DNA from: Morella rubra
Taxonomy: Eukaryota > Streptophyta > Magnoliopsida > Fagales > Myricaceae
Direction of reading: 5' to 3'
DNA length: 64,000 nt
Assembly (NCBI GenBank): GCA_003952965.2
Contig: CM025856.1
Span: 14,856,953-14,920,952 of the forward strand
The translations under genes were made by a program, and so were the position numbers. Of the stretch, positions 47,810 to 60,460 are shown in pieces. The notes beneath the pieces were generated by a model that was given only the letters and a program-made list of their open reading frames with translations, searched no databases and was not told the DNA's origin. Position 1 is the first letter of the stretch, and the number at the start of each line of letters is the position of its first letter.

Positions 47810-49479
47810 TTATGCCAGAGGTATATTACTTTTAACTATGAGACCCTGATGAAATTATTCTATCATAGTGGTTGGCATCATAAATTTCCCTATAGAATTA
47901 TTACGTCATACAAAACTCGAATTCATGCCGTATCAGGGGGGGTAGTTATTATAATTATTCTGTGACTTAGTGTTTAGGCAGGGTGATCTTCTAGGTCACA
48001 GTTTAGACCGAGTGGGTTCACTTCATTGCCCCGAACATAACTTGTGACTGTTTTCAATTGCCCAGCTATATACACACTTAAACCCAACACCACGATTGCG
48101 GACGTAGTTGGGGTTCGTGTCACGTCATGGTTGTGGTGGTCCTCTTAAGGTTCGCTTGGCTACCATGGAGTATTCATGTTTGCCAGTAACATTTTAGACG
48201 GCTAGGATACTGCCATATTGTTAGGGTTCTTCTTTCGATTCCATGTATTATTTTCGCCTTTAATGGCAGTCATTAGACTATCGGTCGGGGCTGAGGTTTT
48301 ATAAATTAGAACGGGGGTGTCGGTGCAGGGGTGATGTTTGCTGCGTCGCTTTGGTGCCGTGGGCTGTTCACCATGGCATTACGTTCTACCTGGGGTATTC
48401 TGCGGCTTCGAAGATCTTGGCGATCTTGGGTTGGTGCCATGCAACCGGGTCATTATCATTTGCTTTGGGATCGGGGTTCCGGTGGTTTGTCACCGCTGTG
48501 TGACGGAGCTCGAGTTGATATAAAAGTTAGGATGTTATGTTAACTTGATTAGTGTTTTATTGCATTTTATGTCTGTCTCTCGCGGTTCCTTCTTTATTTT
48601 ATATGTTGCTGTCTTTTTTATTGATCTTGTTGGCTACCGCTTTCTTTGTGGTCGTTATGGTTCATTGCTGCGGTGTCTAGGGTATTGTGGTCGCGATGGT
48701 TATTGTGAGTTTCGGTTGGTAGTTTTTGCTTGTGACATATTTAGTTTGTAATGTACCAAATTGCCTTGTTCCTTGATTTTGGAATTTTGTCGCAGTTTTT
48801 GGCGTACGATTGTTGTGGTTTAGTTACCTTATGTCTTTTGGTTGGGTATATTGTTATGATCTCTATTTGTCGAATTTTAATTCTTAAGAGTTTCTTTGTT
48901 GATTTTTGGGATGAGTTTATTTTTTGAGTGCATAGTTGCATTTTCTGTTTTTATTCGTATGGTCCTGGTACACTTTTATTGTTTGCACATTCACGTTACC
49001 GTATTTGCTTTGTATGTTGTTCGATTTTCGTGTGTGCTTGGGTACGTAAAGAAAGTGTTGTTCTTGTCCTTTTCTCTTGTCTGCTGATTTTTTTTTTTCT
49101 GCATTGGTGTGTGCGTGTTTTTGTTAAAAATTCGGGTCATCAAAGCAAGAATATGTTTTCGTGGATTTGTGTTTGGCATAGATGATGTGTGCTTCGTCTA
49201 TTTATATGTGCTTCACTGTTTTCTGATAGTCGAATTGCTGAATGAGAATATTGCGTATTTTTTTGAGTGTTGTTGGGTTGTTTATTTGTTGTTTGAGTCA
49301 TTCTTTTGCATTGTGTGGTTGGAGAAATGTTAGGACGTGTAACGTTGTTTTGGTATATGATTCATTCTCAGTAATTATTTTGCTGCCTTCCCGCAGGAGT
49401 CTGTATTGTTTGTCTTCGCTGTAGATTGCTGGTATTATTTTGTTTGCTGGTAATTTTATTCTTAAAACTTTTTGAGGTT

Positions 49480-50040
49480 CGCAGTTTACGATTGATGTCT
49501 TCAGTAGTAGTTTGGCTTCGTTTTATAAGAGACTTGTGCCTTGCAGTCTGAAGATTGACAACTTAGTAATGATCATCAGTTCAATAGGTTTTGAACAATG
49601 GGAGGACAATCTTATTCAGTGGAGGGCTTCTAAAATGTAAGACATATCGCTTGGCCTTGGTGTTAGGCTGATGTAACTAGCTGTCGGTTATGTTCATTAT
49701 TCATTCTCTGGGTGTCTGAGGGTCGTATTGCTTTTTGAGTTCTCTGGGCGATATTATTGTCGTCCGGTACAATGGCATAGTTTTTCTTTCGGTATTGCAG
49801 CCGGTACGAATTATTGGGTGCTGAGCGGAGGTAAGAGAGTAGTAAGGTGTGGATGTAATTGGTTAGGTATTTAGAATTCAAACGATTGTGTTGTATGTAT
49901 GAGTTGTTTTATATCCGCAACATGAGCGGATGAATCTTGATGATTGGTTTGTTCATTCGACCCAAGTAAGTTTCTTAGTTTCGTGCAGAAAGCTGGTTTT
50001 TCCCACTTCCCACGTATTTTTCCACCGCTACCTTAAAATT
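49480..50040 (+). pseudogene. Disrupted copy of the OB-fold gene (copy B)
   Basis: Aligns with 38068-38520 (TTTTTGAGGTTCGCAGTT, GACTTGTGCC, TTTTGAACAA, TATTTTTCCACCGCTACCTT) but is interrupted by many insertions. Because the disruption stops abruptly at 54,340 I regard it as a probable sequence-quality artefact rather than a decayed gene. Confidence 0.6.
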
Positions 50041-50154
50041 ATATATATTTTTTTATTTTGAATCACTACTATACATTTCACAGTCTTACATGGCGTGAGA
50101 GAAGAAAATGAATGATAAGTTAATAGTATATGATTTGCTAATTTGTTCTACATT

Positions 50155-52605
50155 TTGGCTTAATTAATTTTTGTCGCTTAGTGTAGTTCGCTTGTTGTGG
50201 GTTTTGGATTTGGGTGGTTGTTTGTTGACAAAATTAGTATGTTTCATGAGTTGTTAATATTTATTTGTTTTTGAATTTCAAAGGATGACGATTGTCTTTT
50301 TTGGTGTGTTTATCTTACTTGTTTGTTGTAATGAAGGTGTCACTTTCTGTTGCTTATTTAGTGTCAAGCACTTTAATTTATATGAAGTCTGTGACGTGTA
50401 AAATTAAAAAAACCAATCAGCAGCTAATAGGAGGAATACAGTGTTACGGTTGATTAAAATCATAAACTAATCATTTTGCCATGTGTGTAGCCACTAAGCC
50501 AAAAAAAAAAAAAAACGGGATCCCGCATTCTTTAATCTTCCTCTCTGGTCTCTCTGCGGGTTTGTTTCTCGTCCCGGTTATTGTGCAATATTGATTTTTG
50601 TTGTTAACTTTCTCTCGTCGTTTCTTCGCCTCTATCCCTTTCCCTCCTCTGTTTTGGCTTTTTGCTGCCTTTACATGCTTCCCCGGAATAGTGCCCTTCT
50701 ATTCTTCCTTTTCCGGTCTTCACCCTATACGCATATAGTATATGCCAATGTAATTGTGAACTTTCGATCTATCTAGCAGGTTAACGTCTGCTCTGTTTAT
50801 TGTTGCTTTTGATTATATAATTTTATATTCGATTGGGATGTTGATTATTGCATGATATGTGCTTCTCTTATTAAGCAATATGGTATAGATGTAACTGTTG
50901 ACTGGTTATCTTGATTCTTGTTCTAGTGTTAAACTGTGTTTGTCCTCTCGTTTTCAGTTTTTCTGCATATATATTTCTCAGTAGTCATCATGTATGTTGA
51001 TAATCATTCTAATTCTGTTTTAAACTTGGCTCTTCTTATTCCTCTATAATAGGTCATTAGATTATCTATTGAGTATATGATCCGCCGTCGTTACTCCACA
51101 GAGTTTTTTCTACTTGACATGTCTCCTCCTTTCATGAACTGTTGTCTTTTCGATGCTTCTCTCCGCATTTATAGAGGGTTAGTGCAATATTAGGCATTAT
51201 TTGTGGCACCGGATGTGATTACTTTTGTGCTTCGCGTAGAATTCGATTTTGAAAGAGCCCAGCTCACGAATTAAATTATTAAGTCACTGTCTCTTCTTCT
51301 GTTTTCTTTTATATAGGTTATTCTCCTTCTTCTCAGTTCAGTCATGGGTGTGTACGTTTGATATCATAGGCTGTTTGGCCAAGTCCATTTGAATTGTTCT
51401 ATCATCATTTCCACTTTTGTTATTTTTGTTTTTTTTTTTTTTTGGTCTTTTTTTTTTTATTTTGTGTTTTTTTTTTTTGTGTGGTGGGTGGTGTTTTGTT
51501 TTTTTTTTTTGGTGTTTGTGTGTTGTCTTTTTGTTTGTTTGTTTTTGTGTTTGTTGTTGTTTTTTTTTTTTGGTGGTGTTGGTTGTGTGGTTGGTTGTGG
51601 TTTTTGTGTTTTGGGTGTGTGGTGTTTTTGTTTGGGTGTTGTGTTTTGGTTGGGTGGGTTTTGTTTTTTTTTTTTTGTGGCCGAAGTTCCGAACTGTATA
51701 CAATGGATAACTGACAAGCATTTAGGCATCTGTCATTCAAGGATTGTCGGTGTCGTGTGGACTACCTTGAGCCAGTTGTTTATTTTGATCTGTTGCGGCT
51801 TGGCATCCTTTTTTGCTGTTTGTTCAATTCACATGCCATTATTTCGGTAGTCTTGCATTTTTCTTTGTCGACAATATGGGTGTGTGCTGTTTTGAGTGTG
51901 GGTTGTTTGGTGGGATTCTTTTCTGGGTGGGGTTGGTATTTTGGAAGCTCAATTAGCGTTGATCTTTTGTTGGGGGACAAGGCTGTGGCGTCTGGACGAT
52001 TTGTGGTGGGTAAAACTGCGGGGAGTTAAGGTCGGGGTTAGTTTAAGGGTTGGGAGGTTGATAACAGCGATCGTGAATGTGGGCGTTCTTTTTTTCTAGT
52101 TTGCCAGATGTTCTTTGTTATATTTATTCTTTTTTGGTTTGTTTTTATGTTTTTGTAATTTTTTGTGTTTTTAATTTGCTGTTAGTTGGTGTGTGCTTTC
52201 ATGCGTAAGCGAGTGATAAGTTTTTTTCGTTTATGCTTGTTTTAGAAATTCATAAAGTTACACTTGTCCTTCTCTTCTATGTGGTGTTGTTGATGTGACG
52301 TGTGGGTTGTTTTTTATTGTGTTTTTGGTTACGTTTCTTTGTTTCTAGCTTTGATCTTTTGTCCGTATATTGTGTGTTATGTGATTCTTCCTATGTGTTT
52401 TTACTGGACGGTATGGATCTATTGTTGTATACATCATGTGTTAATGAGTTTACTACGTTGGATGGATTCGTTTTGGTGATAAAGTTGATTATCTGTTTTG
52501 TCGCCTGTTATGTGGTATGAATCTTGGATTTTTTTTTGTTGTTCATCATTTACGTTTTCAATTTTTACCAAACAGGACTTATTCCATGTTGTATTTAATG
52601 TTCAT
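50155..52605. mobile_element. Noisy copy of the Pack-MULE (copy B)
   Basis: The left end (TACATTTTGGCTTAATTA) and internal islands (GGAATA-type, GAAAGAGCCC, CCGAACTGTATACAATGG) follow the order of 38622-40082 but with much extra sequence, including a 255-bp T/G tract. The right end is recognisable near 52.6 kb (TTTCACATTTTTAGTGTCTT). Confidence 0.55.
51425..51682. repeat. T/G-only low-complexity tract
   Basis: About 255 bases made almost entirely of T and G on the plus strand, with no fixed period. It is absent from the matching position in copy A (between about 39,480 and 39,510). The long Phe/Val/Cys ORFs it produces, and the Lys/Thr/Gln ORFs opposite, are meaningless. Confidence 0.9.
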
Positions 52606-55049
52606 TCGCTTTCACATTTTTAGTGTCTTGGGTTGGTTTGTGGTTATTTTGTGTAGTTGTAGATATTGATGTAGTTGACGGTTTTAATGGTGTATATAGT
52701 TCTTTTTCTCCATTTAAATGTTTTGAGCTTGTATTGGGCTGAGAAATAAAAGTTGGTCTGTCAAGTGATCGTGTATTTAAATTATTACATAATATTCTGG
52801 CATGTTATGCTGTGTTATTATATGTGTTTTGAAATTGGTAAATTTTTTAGAAAACTATTCAATATGAAATTTTTCTAAAGGATTTTTTTGCTCTTGCGGT
52901 TCAAAATCAATAACTATCTTCTTGTAGGTGATTTTTGGAAGTTGGTTCTTTTGGCATAGTGCTATGCTTAATTTGATTAATTTCTTTCTATTTCTTTCTT
53001 CTATCATATTAGCTTCTCTAATCTTGTCCATTATTGTTTTTCTCACAAGTGGGTTAATGGATGATTCAAGGAAAAAAGAAAAATCGGAAGAGAAGAATTA
53101 ATATTGAAGAGTTTTATTTATAAAATGGTATTGATCACGTATCCTTTTTACTAATGTGTGCAATATTGGGTGCTATTGTTCTCGGGGAAGGGGGTTTCTT
53201 CTTTTTTGTTTGAGTGGTATTTTGTGTGTTTCTAATAGTTTTTTTTTTTTTGTTGTTTGTTAAAGTGTCTGTTATGTAATGCTTTTAAGTTTTCGGTTGC
53301 GTGCTTTATTATTTGTTTGGTTTTTCTTTATTTGACTTGGTGATATGTTCTATTGGTACATTGGCTCTAAATTTGGTCAGTTTGTGGGACGGTGGCGTTG
53401 ATTTGGATTGGAAAATATGGTGGATTGTGTGGGGTTAGTGTTTTTTCTTATTTGTTGTTTTTGTTTTTGGCGGGGCGTTGTATGAAGCGGGATGTCGATA
53501 TCGTCATTAGACATATTTAATTTGGTGAGTGGGATCTAGAAGTTTGGGATTACGTCATTGGTTTATGAAATATTGGGTTCAAGTAGGAACTCTTGGCGGT
53601 GGTTTAATTGTAGGTAGTTGAATATACCTTTATATGGTACAATTTTGTTTTTATATATATGGAAGATGTGTTAGGGTCGCTTGAAATACTTTTTAAATTA
53701 AGGGATGTTTAAATTAGTATTTTCATATTAATTACTCTTGGTGTTTGGTTGGAGTTTTTTGTAGGGTTTTTATGTTTTTTATTTCTGTTTATCGTTTGGT
53801 GTTTTTCTTTGTTGGTTAATTTTCTATATATGTCAATTTATCTTTTTCTCTAGATCTTATTACTTAAATTTGTTTTGTTGTTGTATTTTAATTGAGGATT
53901 TGGTTATTAATTTTTTTGTTTTTTAATAAGTATATTTAATTTTTTTTGTATTTGGTAGTTTTGTAAAAAAAATATGTTGTCAGTAAAGACTGTAGTTTCA
54001 ATTTTGTTAGTTTTTCTTCTCTTTCAATATTCAATTTGTAATTTTTGTATGTTCGGGCTGTTTATAGTGTTAAATAATGTTTATTGGGAGATTAAAGAAC
54101 TTTGGTTTTTAGATTTTTTTTTTTCTTTTTTTATTATAAAAATGTGGTATTATTAAATTGTATGTTGTGAAAGAGTTAATTAGTAATTTTGGTAGTAAAA
54201 GTTTTACGTCTTTGTTGAAATGCTATTAGAGTTGATGTTGAATTATTGTAAGGTGTTGTTGTTTGGTGTTTGTTGTGTTGGAATTTTGGTTGTTGATATA
54301 TTTATTTGTTTATGCGTTCAAATGTTCTGTTTGTTGTTTGTAAATGAACATGTTCTTATAGTTTGTCAACACAATTCTTTCCGTCAACTTTCGCTGGATA
54401 CATCTAAACAATGCCCTACGTTGTTAACCAAGACATGTCACAACCCATACCAGACCTCTATGACATTCATCACAATAATAAAAAATTAATGAGTGCCACC
54501 TACACAAACGTAATAGTCAATTTGTAGTCTTAAACTCTCAATCATAGCATTATACCTAATAAACTGTTTTCTTACTTTTATGGTGTAAACTTTTATAATT
54601 GAATTTTCGATAATTGAGCATTGAACTAAAACATTCATAAACACAATCCTGAATAATCGTAGATTTTTCTTTCACCACAAATTCATTTGCGCTAAAGGTG
54701 GGTATCGAGACGGATGAAACCAGAATGGTTCATTTCGGATCTTGTTTCGGTATCCACTATAATCATAATTTTCATTCTGGTTCTAGTTTGGAATAAATCG
54801 GAATGGAACAGAAATTTCTAGAAATGAAATCCGGAAATTTTGATTCCTTATCTTTCTCCCGCAAACATTAAGAGTAAATATCTACGTAATCACCAACTCA
54901 GTTGCAGTGAAAGGAGAAGCTAAACCAAAACAAGAGAAGAAGTATAAAAAAAAAAAAGCCCAGAACGAGGAACAAGTTGACACTGACCTTTAATGACGCC
55001 TAGAAACAGAAGCCCAGCGAAGAAAGGTAGAAAGCGCATAAAGTTCCAC

Positions 55050-55870
55050 GAAGAAGCCAAAAACTACTTTGGAGGTTCCATCTCCCCTATACGTTACCCA
55101 CCCTGATCTGCCTCGAATGTCTACAAACCCATCCCAGAGTCAGTGCCAATTCCGACTTACAATGACAAAAGATGTCTTTTTAGCTACTCAAGCGCCAAAA
55201 AAACCATAAAGAACAAAATACTCAACACGCTAGCAGCAGATTACCAAAACGAAACGCAAACAAATCGCTGCTTTACTCTTCTTCTTCTGGGCCAGATGAT
55301 CATGAAGGCAACAAGAGACAGCTGGGTTTGTCCTTTTCTTTTTTCAAGGTACTCGAACGTTGAGATTTATATCCCTAACCAATTCCGTGAGATTATCCAT
55401 TCCTCCTTCCTCCAACGAGTAGAGAACTTGACCAAACTCAATCTATAACAATACTTTTACAGACTATTTACCTCATCTTTGCTCAATTGCACCATCCAAA
55501 TAGTTGACATCTCAGCTAGCAACTACTTCAATGGGCCAATCTAATCCTCATTCCTCCAACCAGCATGGAACTTGACTCAGCTCAATCACAGGAATAGGAT
55601 TACTTTTACAGTCTCTTTTGCCCCCAATCTGTGATGAAATGCACAAATCTCGTCGGCTTAATTGACCCGTTGACTTAACATTGCCGAGAGGACTTGCATG
55701 TGCAGATAATGGACCTCTCTAATGCCCAATCCTCACTTGGGAGAAGACTGATAACTTTAGCATGATACTAATTGCGGGAAGAGTCCTGTTGTTAATTACA
55801 CGGACTGTGTGGTCCATGGCGTGCAAGACGGGTGGAAAGAATGACTGAAGGCAATGTGCATGGCCTATCT
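55050..55870 (+). pseudogene. LRR receptor ectodomain relic (copy B)
   Basis: Near-identical to 41880-42700, with small indels (for example one T fewer near 55,180 and one A fewer near 55,264). It contains the same NLTKLNL and VDISASNYFNGP phrases. Broken in the same places, which shows the decay predates or is shared by both copies. Confidence 0.6.
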
Positions 55871-56629
55871 TGGAATTTTGATGCAGACTGAATTACATTG
55901 TTTATTTTTATTTTTCTAGATCATACTGAATTACATTGATTTCACAAAATTGAGGAAAGTTGTCAATTTTAACCCATAAGTTTTTGATTTCGTCATACAG
56001 TTATAATTAGAACTTCAACGTTACATTTAATAGGGAATGGGGAATGTTTTTCTTCGGACTTCAAGGTTACATATTAATTATGGGGTCCATTTTTTTCCCC
56101 TTTGGCTTCTCTCTGTAAATCTATTTGGTATGTAATATAAACGTGGTCATGCAAATATTTATCTTTTTCTGTTTATTTTACTTTTATAAAATGCCCAAGT
56201 GATCAAATGAAAAGCTGTTCGTGAGCATTCTTTAAATTTACCTTGGTTTTATGCAGGGACTGAAACATTATAGTGTTTGTTTTGGTTCGTGGAATAAGAT
56301 ATAGTTTCGATTAAAAAGGTGAGAAATTTACAAATAACACACTAGGTTTTAGTGCATTTTTTAAAAACTCAACGGATAAAATTAATTAAAAACATAATTA
56401 ATTTAATTTTTTTTAAAAAAAAATACCCTGACCATTTCTCTATTCTTTTAAAAAAAAAATTTTAAATCCAGTGAATTTTTAAAAAAAACGCTAAAACTTA
56501 GTGTGTTATTTATAAATTTTCTTAAAAAGAAAAGAAAAGGAAGGCTCGTTGGTGAGATAATAAAAGCAAGAGTGTTCCTTTTTCGGTTATTAAATTGCGT
56601 TATTTTTTAATCTCTGTTAGAAATTGAAA

Positions 56630-57290
56630 TGTCTTCGTCTTTTCGGATCCGAATATTGCCTCTACGAATACGAGTGTCAATTTGGGGCCATATACAGACA
56701 ATTGGCCATGCTCAAATACAGAGAAGAAGTTGGAGTTAGACGGAGGAAACCATTGTTATGATCATGGCTTTACAGATTTTGTGGCAAATGAGGGCAATCC
56801 TGGACGTTTGTGGACCCCCACTTCCAAGTCAGTACCCGCATATTACTGGCACCATGGATGACACCGACATTTGGCATGAAGAAAATGGGCATTCAATCCC
56901 ATGGCTTCATATCAGTGTGGTGGTTGCGTAATGCGTAGACGAGTTGCAAGTTCATAGTCTTTTTCTCTTTAGAATGATAGCAGATGGATCAAGAGTCTGC
57001 GGTCAATTGAGTTTCTCTCTCTCGGGAGGGCTGCTTGTCTATCTTACAGCCTCCAATTTTTCTGTCCCCCGATTCAAGTATAGGAAAGTCTGCGTCTCTG
57101 TCATGGACTTTTAGCATCACTAATTTACTTTTTTCAATCTGCCAATCACCCTGTAATTACTTTTTATTACAGATCACAACAATATACTTACCTTCATTAG
57201 CCTCCAACGGCTCATTTTCATTTTATTGCTTCCCTTGTACAGCCGATTGTTTCCCTCCTTATTTCATTTCCCTTTATACACAGCTTCTTC
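56630..57290 (+). pseudogene. LRR receptor-like protein C-terminus relic (copy B)
   Basis: Near-identical to 43490-44165, with differences such as GGGGCC for GGGTCC near 56,685 and extra or missing single bases. No intact frame. Confidence 0.6.
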
Positions 57291-57724
57291 AATGTAATAT
57301 ATATACATGTAAACGTAAATCAATATACATAGCAATTTCCTCAATATTCGAATTGTATTTACAAATCTCAACACTTTTCTTCCTTTGGGTAAGTCCACTC
57401 CCCTGTCTGCATTTGTTTGATATAGCTGTTAACAATCTGCCAATCCAAGAAAGAGCATATATACTTTCGATTCCCGGACAACTTAAAAGGTTGACTTTTT
57501 GTAAAACTGGGAATGTGTTGGGCCAGATTGCACAATAAGTGTATGGCCTTCTGTACAATGATAATTGACCCCTTTATAGTTTCTCGTTTAAGTCTCTAGT
57601 TGCCTCATGCCTGAAATAGATCTGTTCTAATTCTTTTCTATAAATAGAGAAACTGATCTGGGATTGGGAGAGTTGGCAAAAGATGATTTTAGCATGGTAC
57701 ACCGGGAAAGAGCCATGTCAATCA

Positions 57725-58440
57725 TTATGATATCTCGTATGGAGGCCGCTCCTCCCTCTTCCTACCCCTCCTCTTCTTTTCCTTCTCACTTCTACTCTCA
57801 TTGCTATCCTCGTCAGAATCATTAGCATCAGCATCCTCTAGCACTTCACTGGATGAATTCTGTTTCATTCGTTTCAAGAAACTTGCGGCGCCTTGCTTCT
57901 TCTTTACCGTGTTTTCCTTCTTATCCATCTCTACCTCCGTAATGTCATGAGAACTGAGCTCATGCACACCGTACTCATGCTTCATTTTACTCGTTCTCGA
58001 GCTTCTCCGACCCAATATTTCTTTAGTCCTTTTTTTCCTTATTCTCTTCTCCTCTATCTTAACAAAAGACGCGTCATTCTTCTTACGACTAACATCTGGT
58101 TTTTCCTCGACCTCCTTCTCTCTTTTCTCTTCTTTTCTATGAGCACCTTCAGCTATCAGTGTTTTCATAGAAGATTGCTTACTGGGTTTGGAAATCGTAT
58201 CGGGTTCTCGACTGGGTTCGGGTTTCACGGTTCGGCTTTGTGGTTTCCGGAGCCTATGGCTCAGTTCCTTCAGTACTATAGCTCGGAGCTCCCGCGCTGC
58301 ACCGTGCTCGGAAGAACTTTTACGGAAAAAGACGACCCCATTGTTGAACAAGAGCAGGAGATCCCTAAAGAACTTTCGAACACAATCCTCGTAGACACCT
58401 CTGTCAAGCCTGGATTGAACGGTCTGGACGCCGGAGAATA
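57725..58440 (-). pseudogene. Orphan terminal exon of a bromodomain protein
   Basis: The minus strand is open for about 238 codons to a stop at 57725. It starts with the second half of a plant bromodomain: VQTVQSRLDRGVYEDCVRKF, FFRDLLLLFNNGVVFF, AARELRAIVLKEL. The FNN position supplies the conserved acetyl-lysine-binding Asn of the family. A Lys/Arg/Glu-rich, probably nuclear tail follows, ending KKRRGRKREERPPY. An acceptor-like AG precedes 58440. Neither the first half of the bromodomain nor a MYB/SANT domain could be found upstream to 59.2 kb, so this is most likely a gene fragment. It could be a real last exon only if the missing exons were lost in misassembly. Confidence 0.7.
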
Positions 58441-59160
58441 CTCATTGAATGAAAAAGGTAAGGAGAACGAATAATATAGCGTACTCTAATCCTGAGAATT
58501 TGTTTGGCGATTCAGAAGCTGTACCGCAAAGTTCTAAAATTCAACGCGGAAGAAAAAGTACGTGCCAAAAAGGCAGCACCATTTCAGGAAGGGTAAGAAA
58601 TGGTCTAATAAGTCAAAAACACTAACAGGACACTGGTCCAATTAATAAAAAAAGTTCGCGAATGGAAGAGGAAGCACGTGCGGGCCAATAGCAGACCGCT
58701 TTCAAACGTATAAGAAAGAAAGTTCCACACCTTTAGATGTAAGATTTTGCCAGTAGAAAAAGGGAATCTTAAATCGAATACATAACATATGTAAATACAT
58801 CGACCAATATGGCAACTTTTAAGCATCTCCTCCTAGAACCTCTCTAATTTGTTACCTTCAATTTTTTTAAAAAAATAGACATAATATATTGATAAATCAG
58901 TTGGTTTATGGTCAATACGTCAGAGTAAATGCAGCTTGATTTTCTCATTTCTTTTCCTGTAAAACAATAAAGGACCCCCGGATTCGGAGGTGTGGAACCT
59001 CCGAAGCTTAAATCAGTCCTATTTTTATACGAGTTTTGCTATTTTATCATATGGAAATCATTACATGTTTCTCATCATTAGCTTCTCTTTTTATAGTGCT
59101 TTTGCCCACGTTCCCTCTTTTCCTCTAGCCAGGATTTTAGCGGGGAGTCTCTCTCCCTGT

Positions 59161-59685
59161 TAAGTCATGCTCTGTGATATTTTCTCCACTTTTTTTTCAC
59201 GGTTATTTGTATCTGTTATGGGTATAGTGAGAACGTGATACTGTGGCTTATGTGGGCTGTTAGGTAACTGTTTGCGGCATATGTAGTGATTTTCTCTTTT
59301 GAAAAATATGCGACGTGGGTTAGGTTATAACCGTTGGACTTTTAAAAGACGTAATCATATTTTTCGGTCCAAATTGGTTTGAGTTGGATGTGATTCAGTA
59401 TTGGTACCATTACATATAAATACTATCATTAAAAACTGTTAATTAATATAGACAATATTAAATTTTATGAAACTCATTGGTTGTTGCTATCTTTCTTTAA
59501 ATTAGACCATTAAAAATAAATTAGCTACCATCGTTATTCCTATTAAACTTTAACCAAAGACGAAGGTGAAAGGGAACCTGAGAAGAAAAAAAAAAAAAAA
59601 AAAAGAAAGAAAGAGGAATGCGGACACCAGGGAAAAGAGAGATGGGTGGGCACATCGGAGAAGCAAGAAGATGATAGCTTTTTCT
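59161..59685. other. Intergenic, no gene seen
   Basis: AT-rich with an A-rich stretch at 59587-59604. The methionine near 59566 opens a frame into the LRR relic, but the first forty residues are Lys/Arg-rich and show no signal peptide. Confidence 0.5.
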
Positions 59686-60460
59686 ATTGGTCACCTTTTA
59701 TTACCAATCATAGAAAGCCACCTAGAGATGTCGTATTCATTCAATGACTACTGGGAACCTCTTCGATGTGGGCCTAAAATCTCTGAAATGTGCGGGCTCA
59801 CCAGCTTAGAGATCGGTCATAATTCGAAGCAGCTTCGATTTTTAAACCTTAGCTATAACAACCTTTCAGGCAAGATTCCAGACCAAATATCGGACCTCAC
59901 AAATATGAAAATATTAGACCTCTTTTCAAATCAATTGATTAGAGAGATACTTGCATCACTAGCTAATTTGCATTTCTTAAATGCATTTCACAAACATGAA
60001 AATACTAGACATCTCTTCAAATCAATTGATTAGAGAGATACTTACATCACTAGCTAATTTGCATTTCTTAAATGCATTTAGCGTTGCGAACAATAAACTC
60101 CATGAATCTATATCATTAGGCATTCAGTTCCAGAGCTTCGATACCTATGATTATGAGGGAAATCCAGGACTTTTTGTCTCTCCGCTTTCAAATCAGTGCC
60201 TCGGCCTATATTACTAGCAACAAGGGTGACAAGGACATTCATGATGAAAAAAAGGGACATGCAATCCCATGGCTTCATATAAGCATGGTGCTTGGCTTCA
60301 TTATCGAATTTTGGGGGGTATGTGGTCCTCTAGCTGTCAACAACAGTTGGAGATTTGAATATTTTAGATTTCTGGATGATTTGAAAGATATAATATATGT
60401 GAAATTAGTTGGATTTTTTCGCAGATTGCATAGGAGACTTAAAAAGTCATGATATTTTTT
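59686..60460 (+). pseudogene. LRR receptor-like protein (EIX/Cf type) pseudogene, 3' portion
   Basis: Clear leucine-rich repeats (LRFLNLSYNNLSGKIPDQIS, MKILDLFSNQLIREI) lead to the last-repeat signature VANNKLHESISLGIQFQSFD, then YEGNPGLFVSPLSNQC. After a frame change comes the acidic juxtamembrane and transmembrane region (WLHISMVLGFIIEFWGVCG) and short tail (NNSWRFEYFRFLDDLKD). This order is diagnostic of LRR receptor-like proteins, cell-surface immune receptors without kinase. A 91-bp tandem duplication (units at 59903 and 59994) duplicates one repeat and shifts the frame. Most of the ectodomain is missing. Non-functional. Confidence 0.85.

Larger units (their letters stand above)
47810..59160. 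repeat. Copy B of the ~11-kb segment
   Basis: Matches copy A in order and orientation. From the gap to about 54,340 it is a heavily disrupted version of 36.9-41.2 kb, with frequent inserted T and G. At about 54,340 (TTTGTAAATGAACATGTTCT) near-identity to copy A at 41,185 starts abruptly. From 57,290 to 58,340 copy B is the clean version and copy A the noisy one. It ends near 59,160. Confidence 0.85.

Noticed and set aside
51338..51850. Several long overlapping ORFs on both strands (Phe/Val/Cys-rich and Lys/Thr/Gln-rich)
   Set aside because: They are translations of the T/G-only tract and have no sequence information.
47810..54340. Reading this region as ancient, naturally decayed duplicates of the OB-fold gene and Pack-MULE
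   Set aside because: The abrupt return to near-identity at 54,340 and the T/G-biased insertions point to sequence error rather than evolution.
57893..58474. A 193-codon plus-strand ORF
   Set aside because: It is the shadow of the bromodomain exon on the opposite strand.
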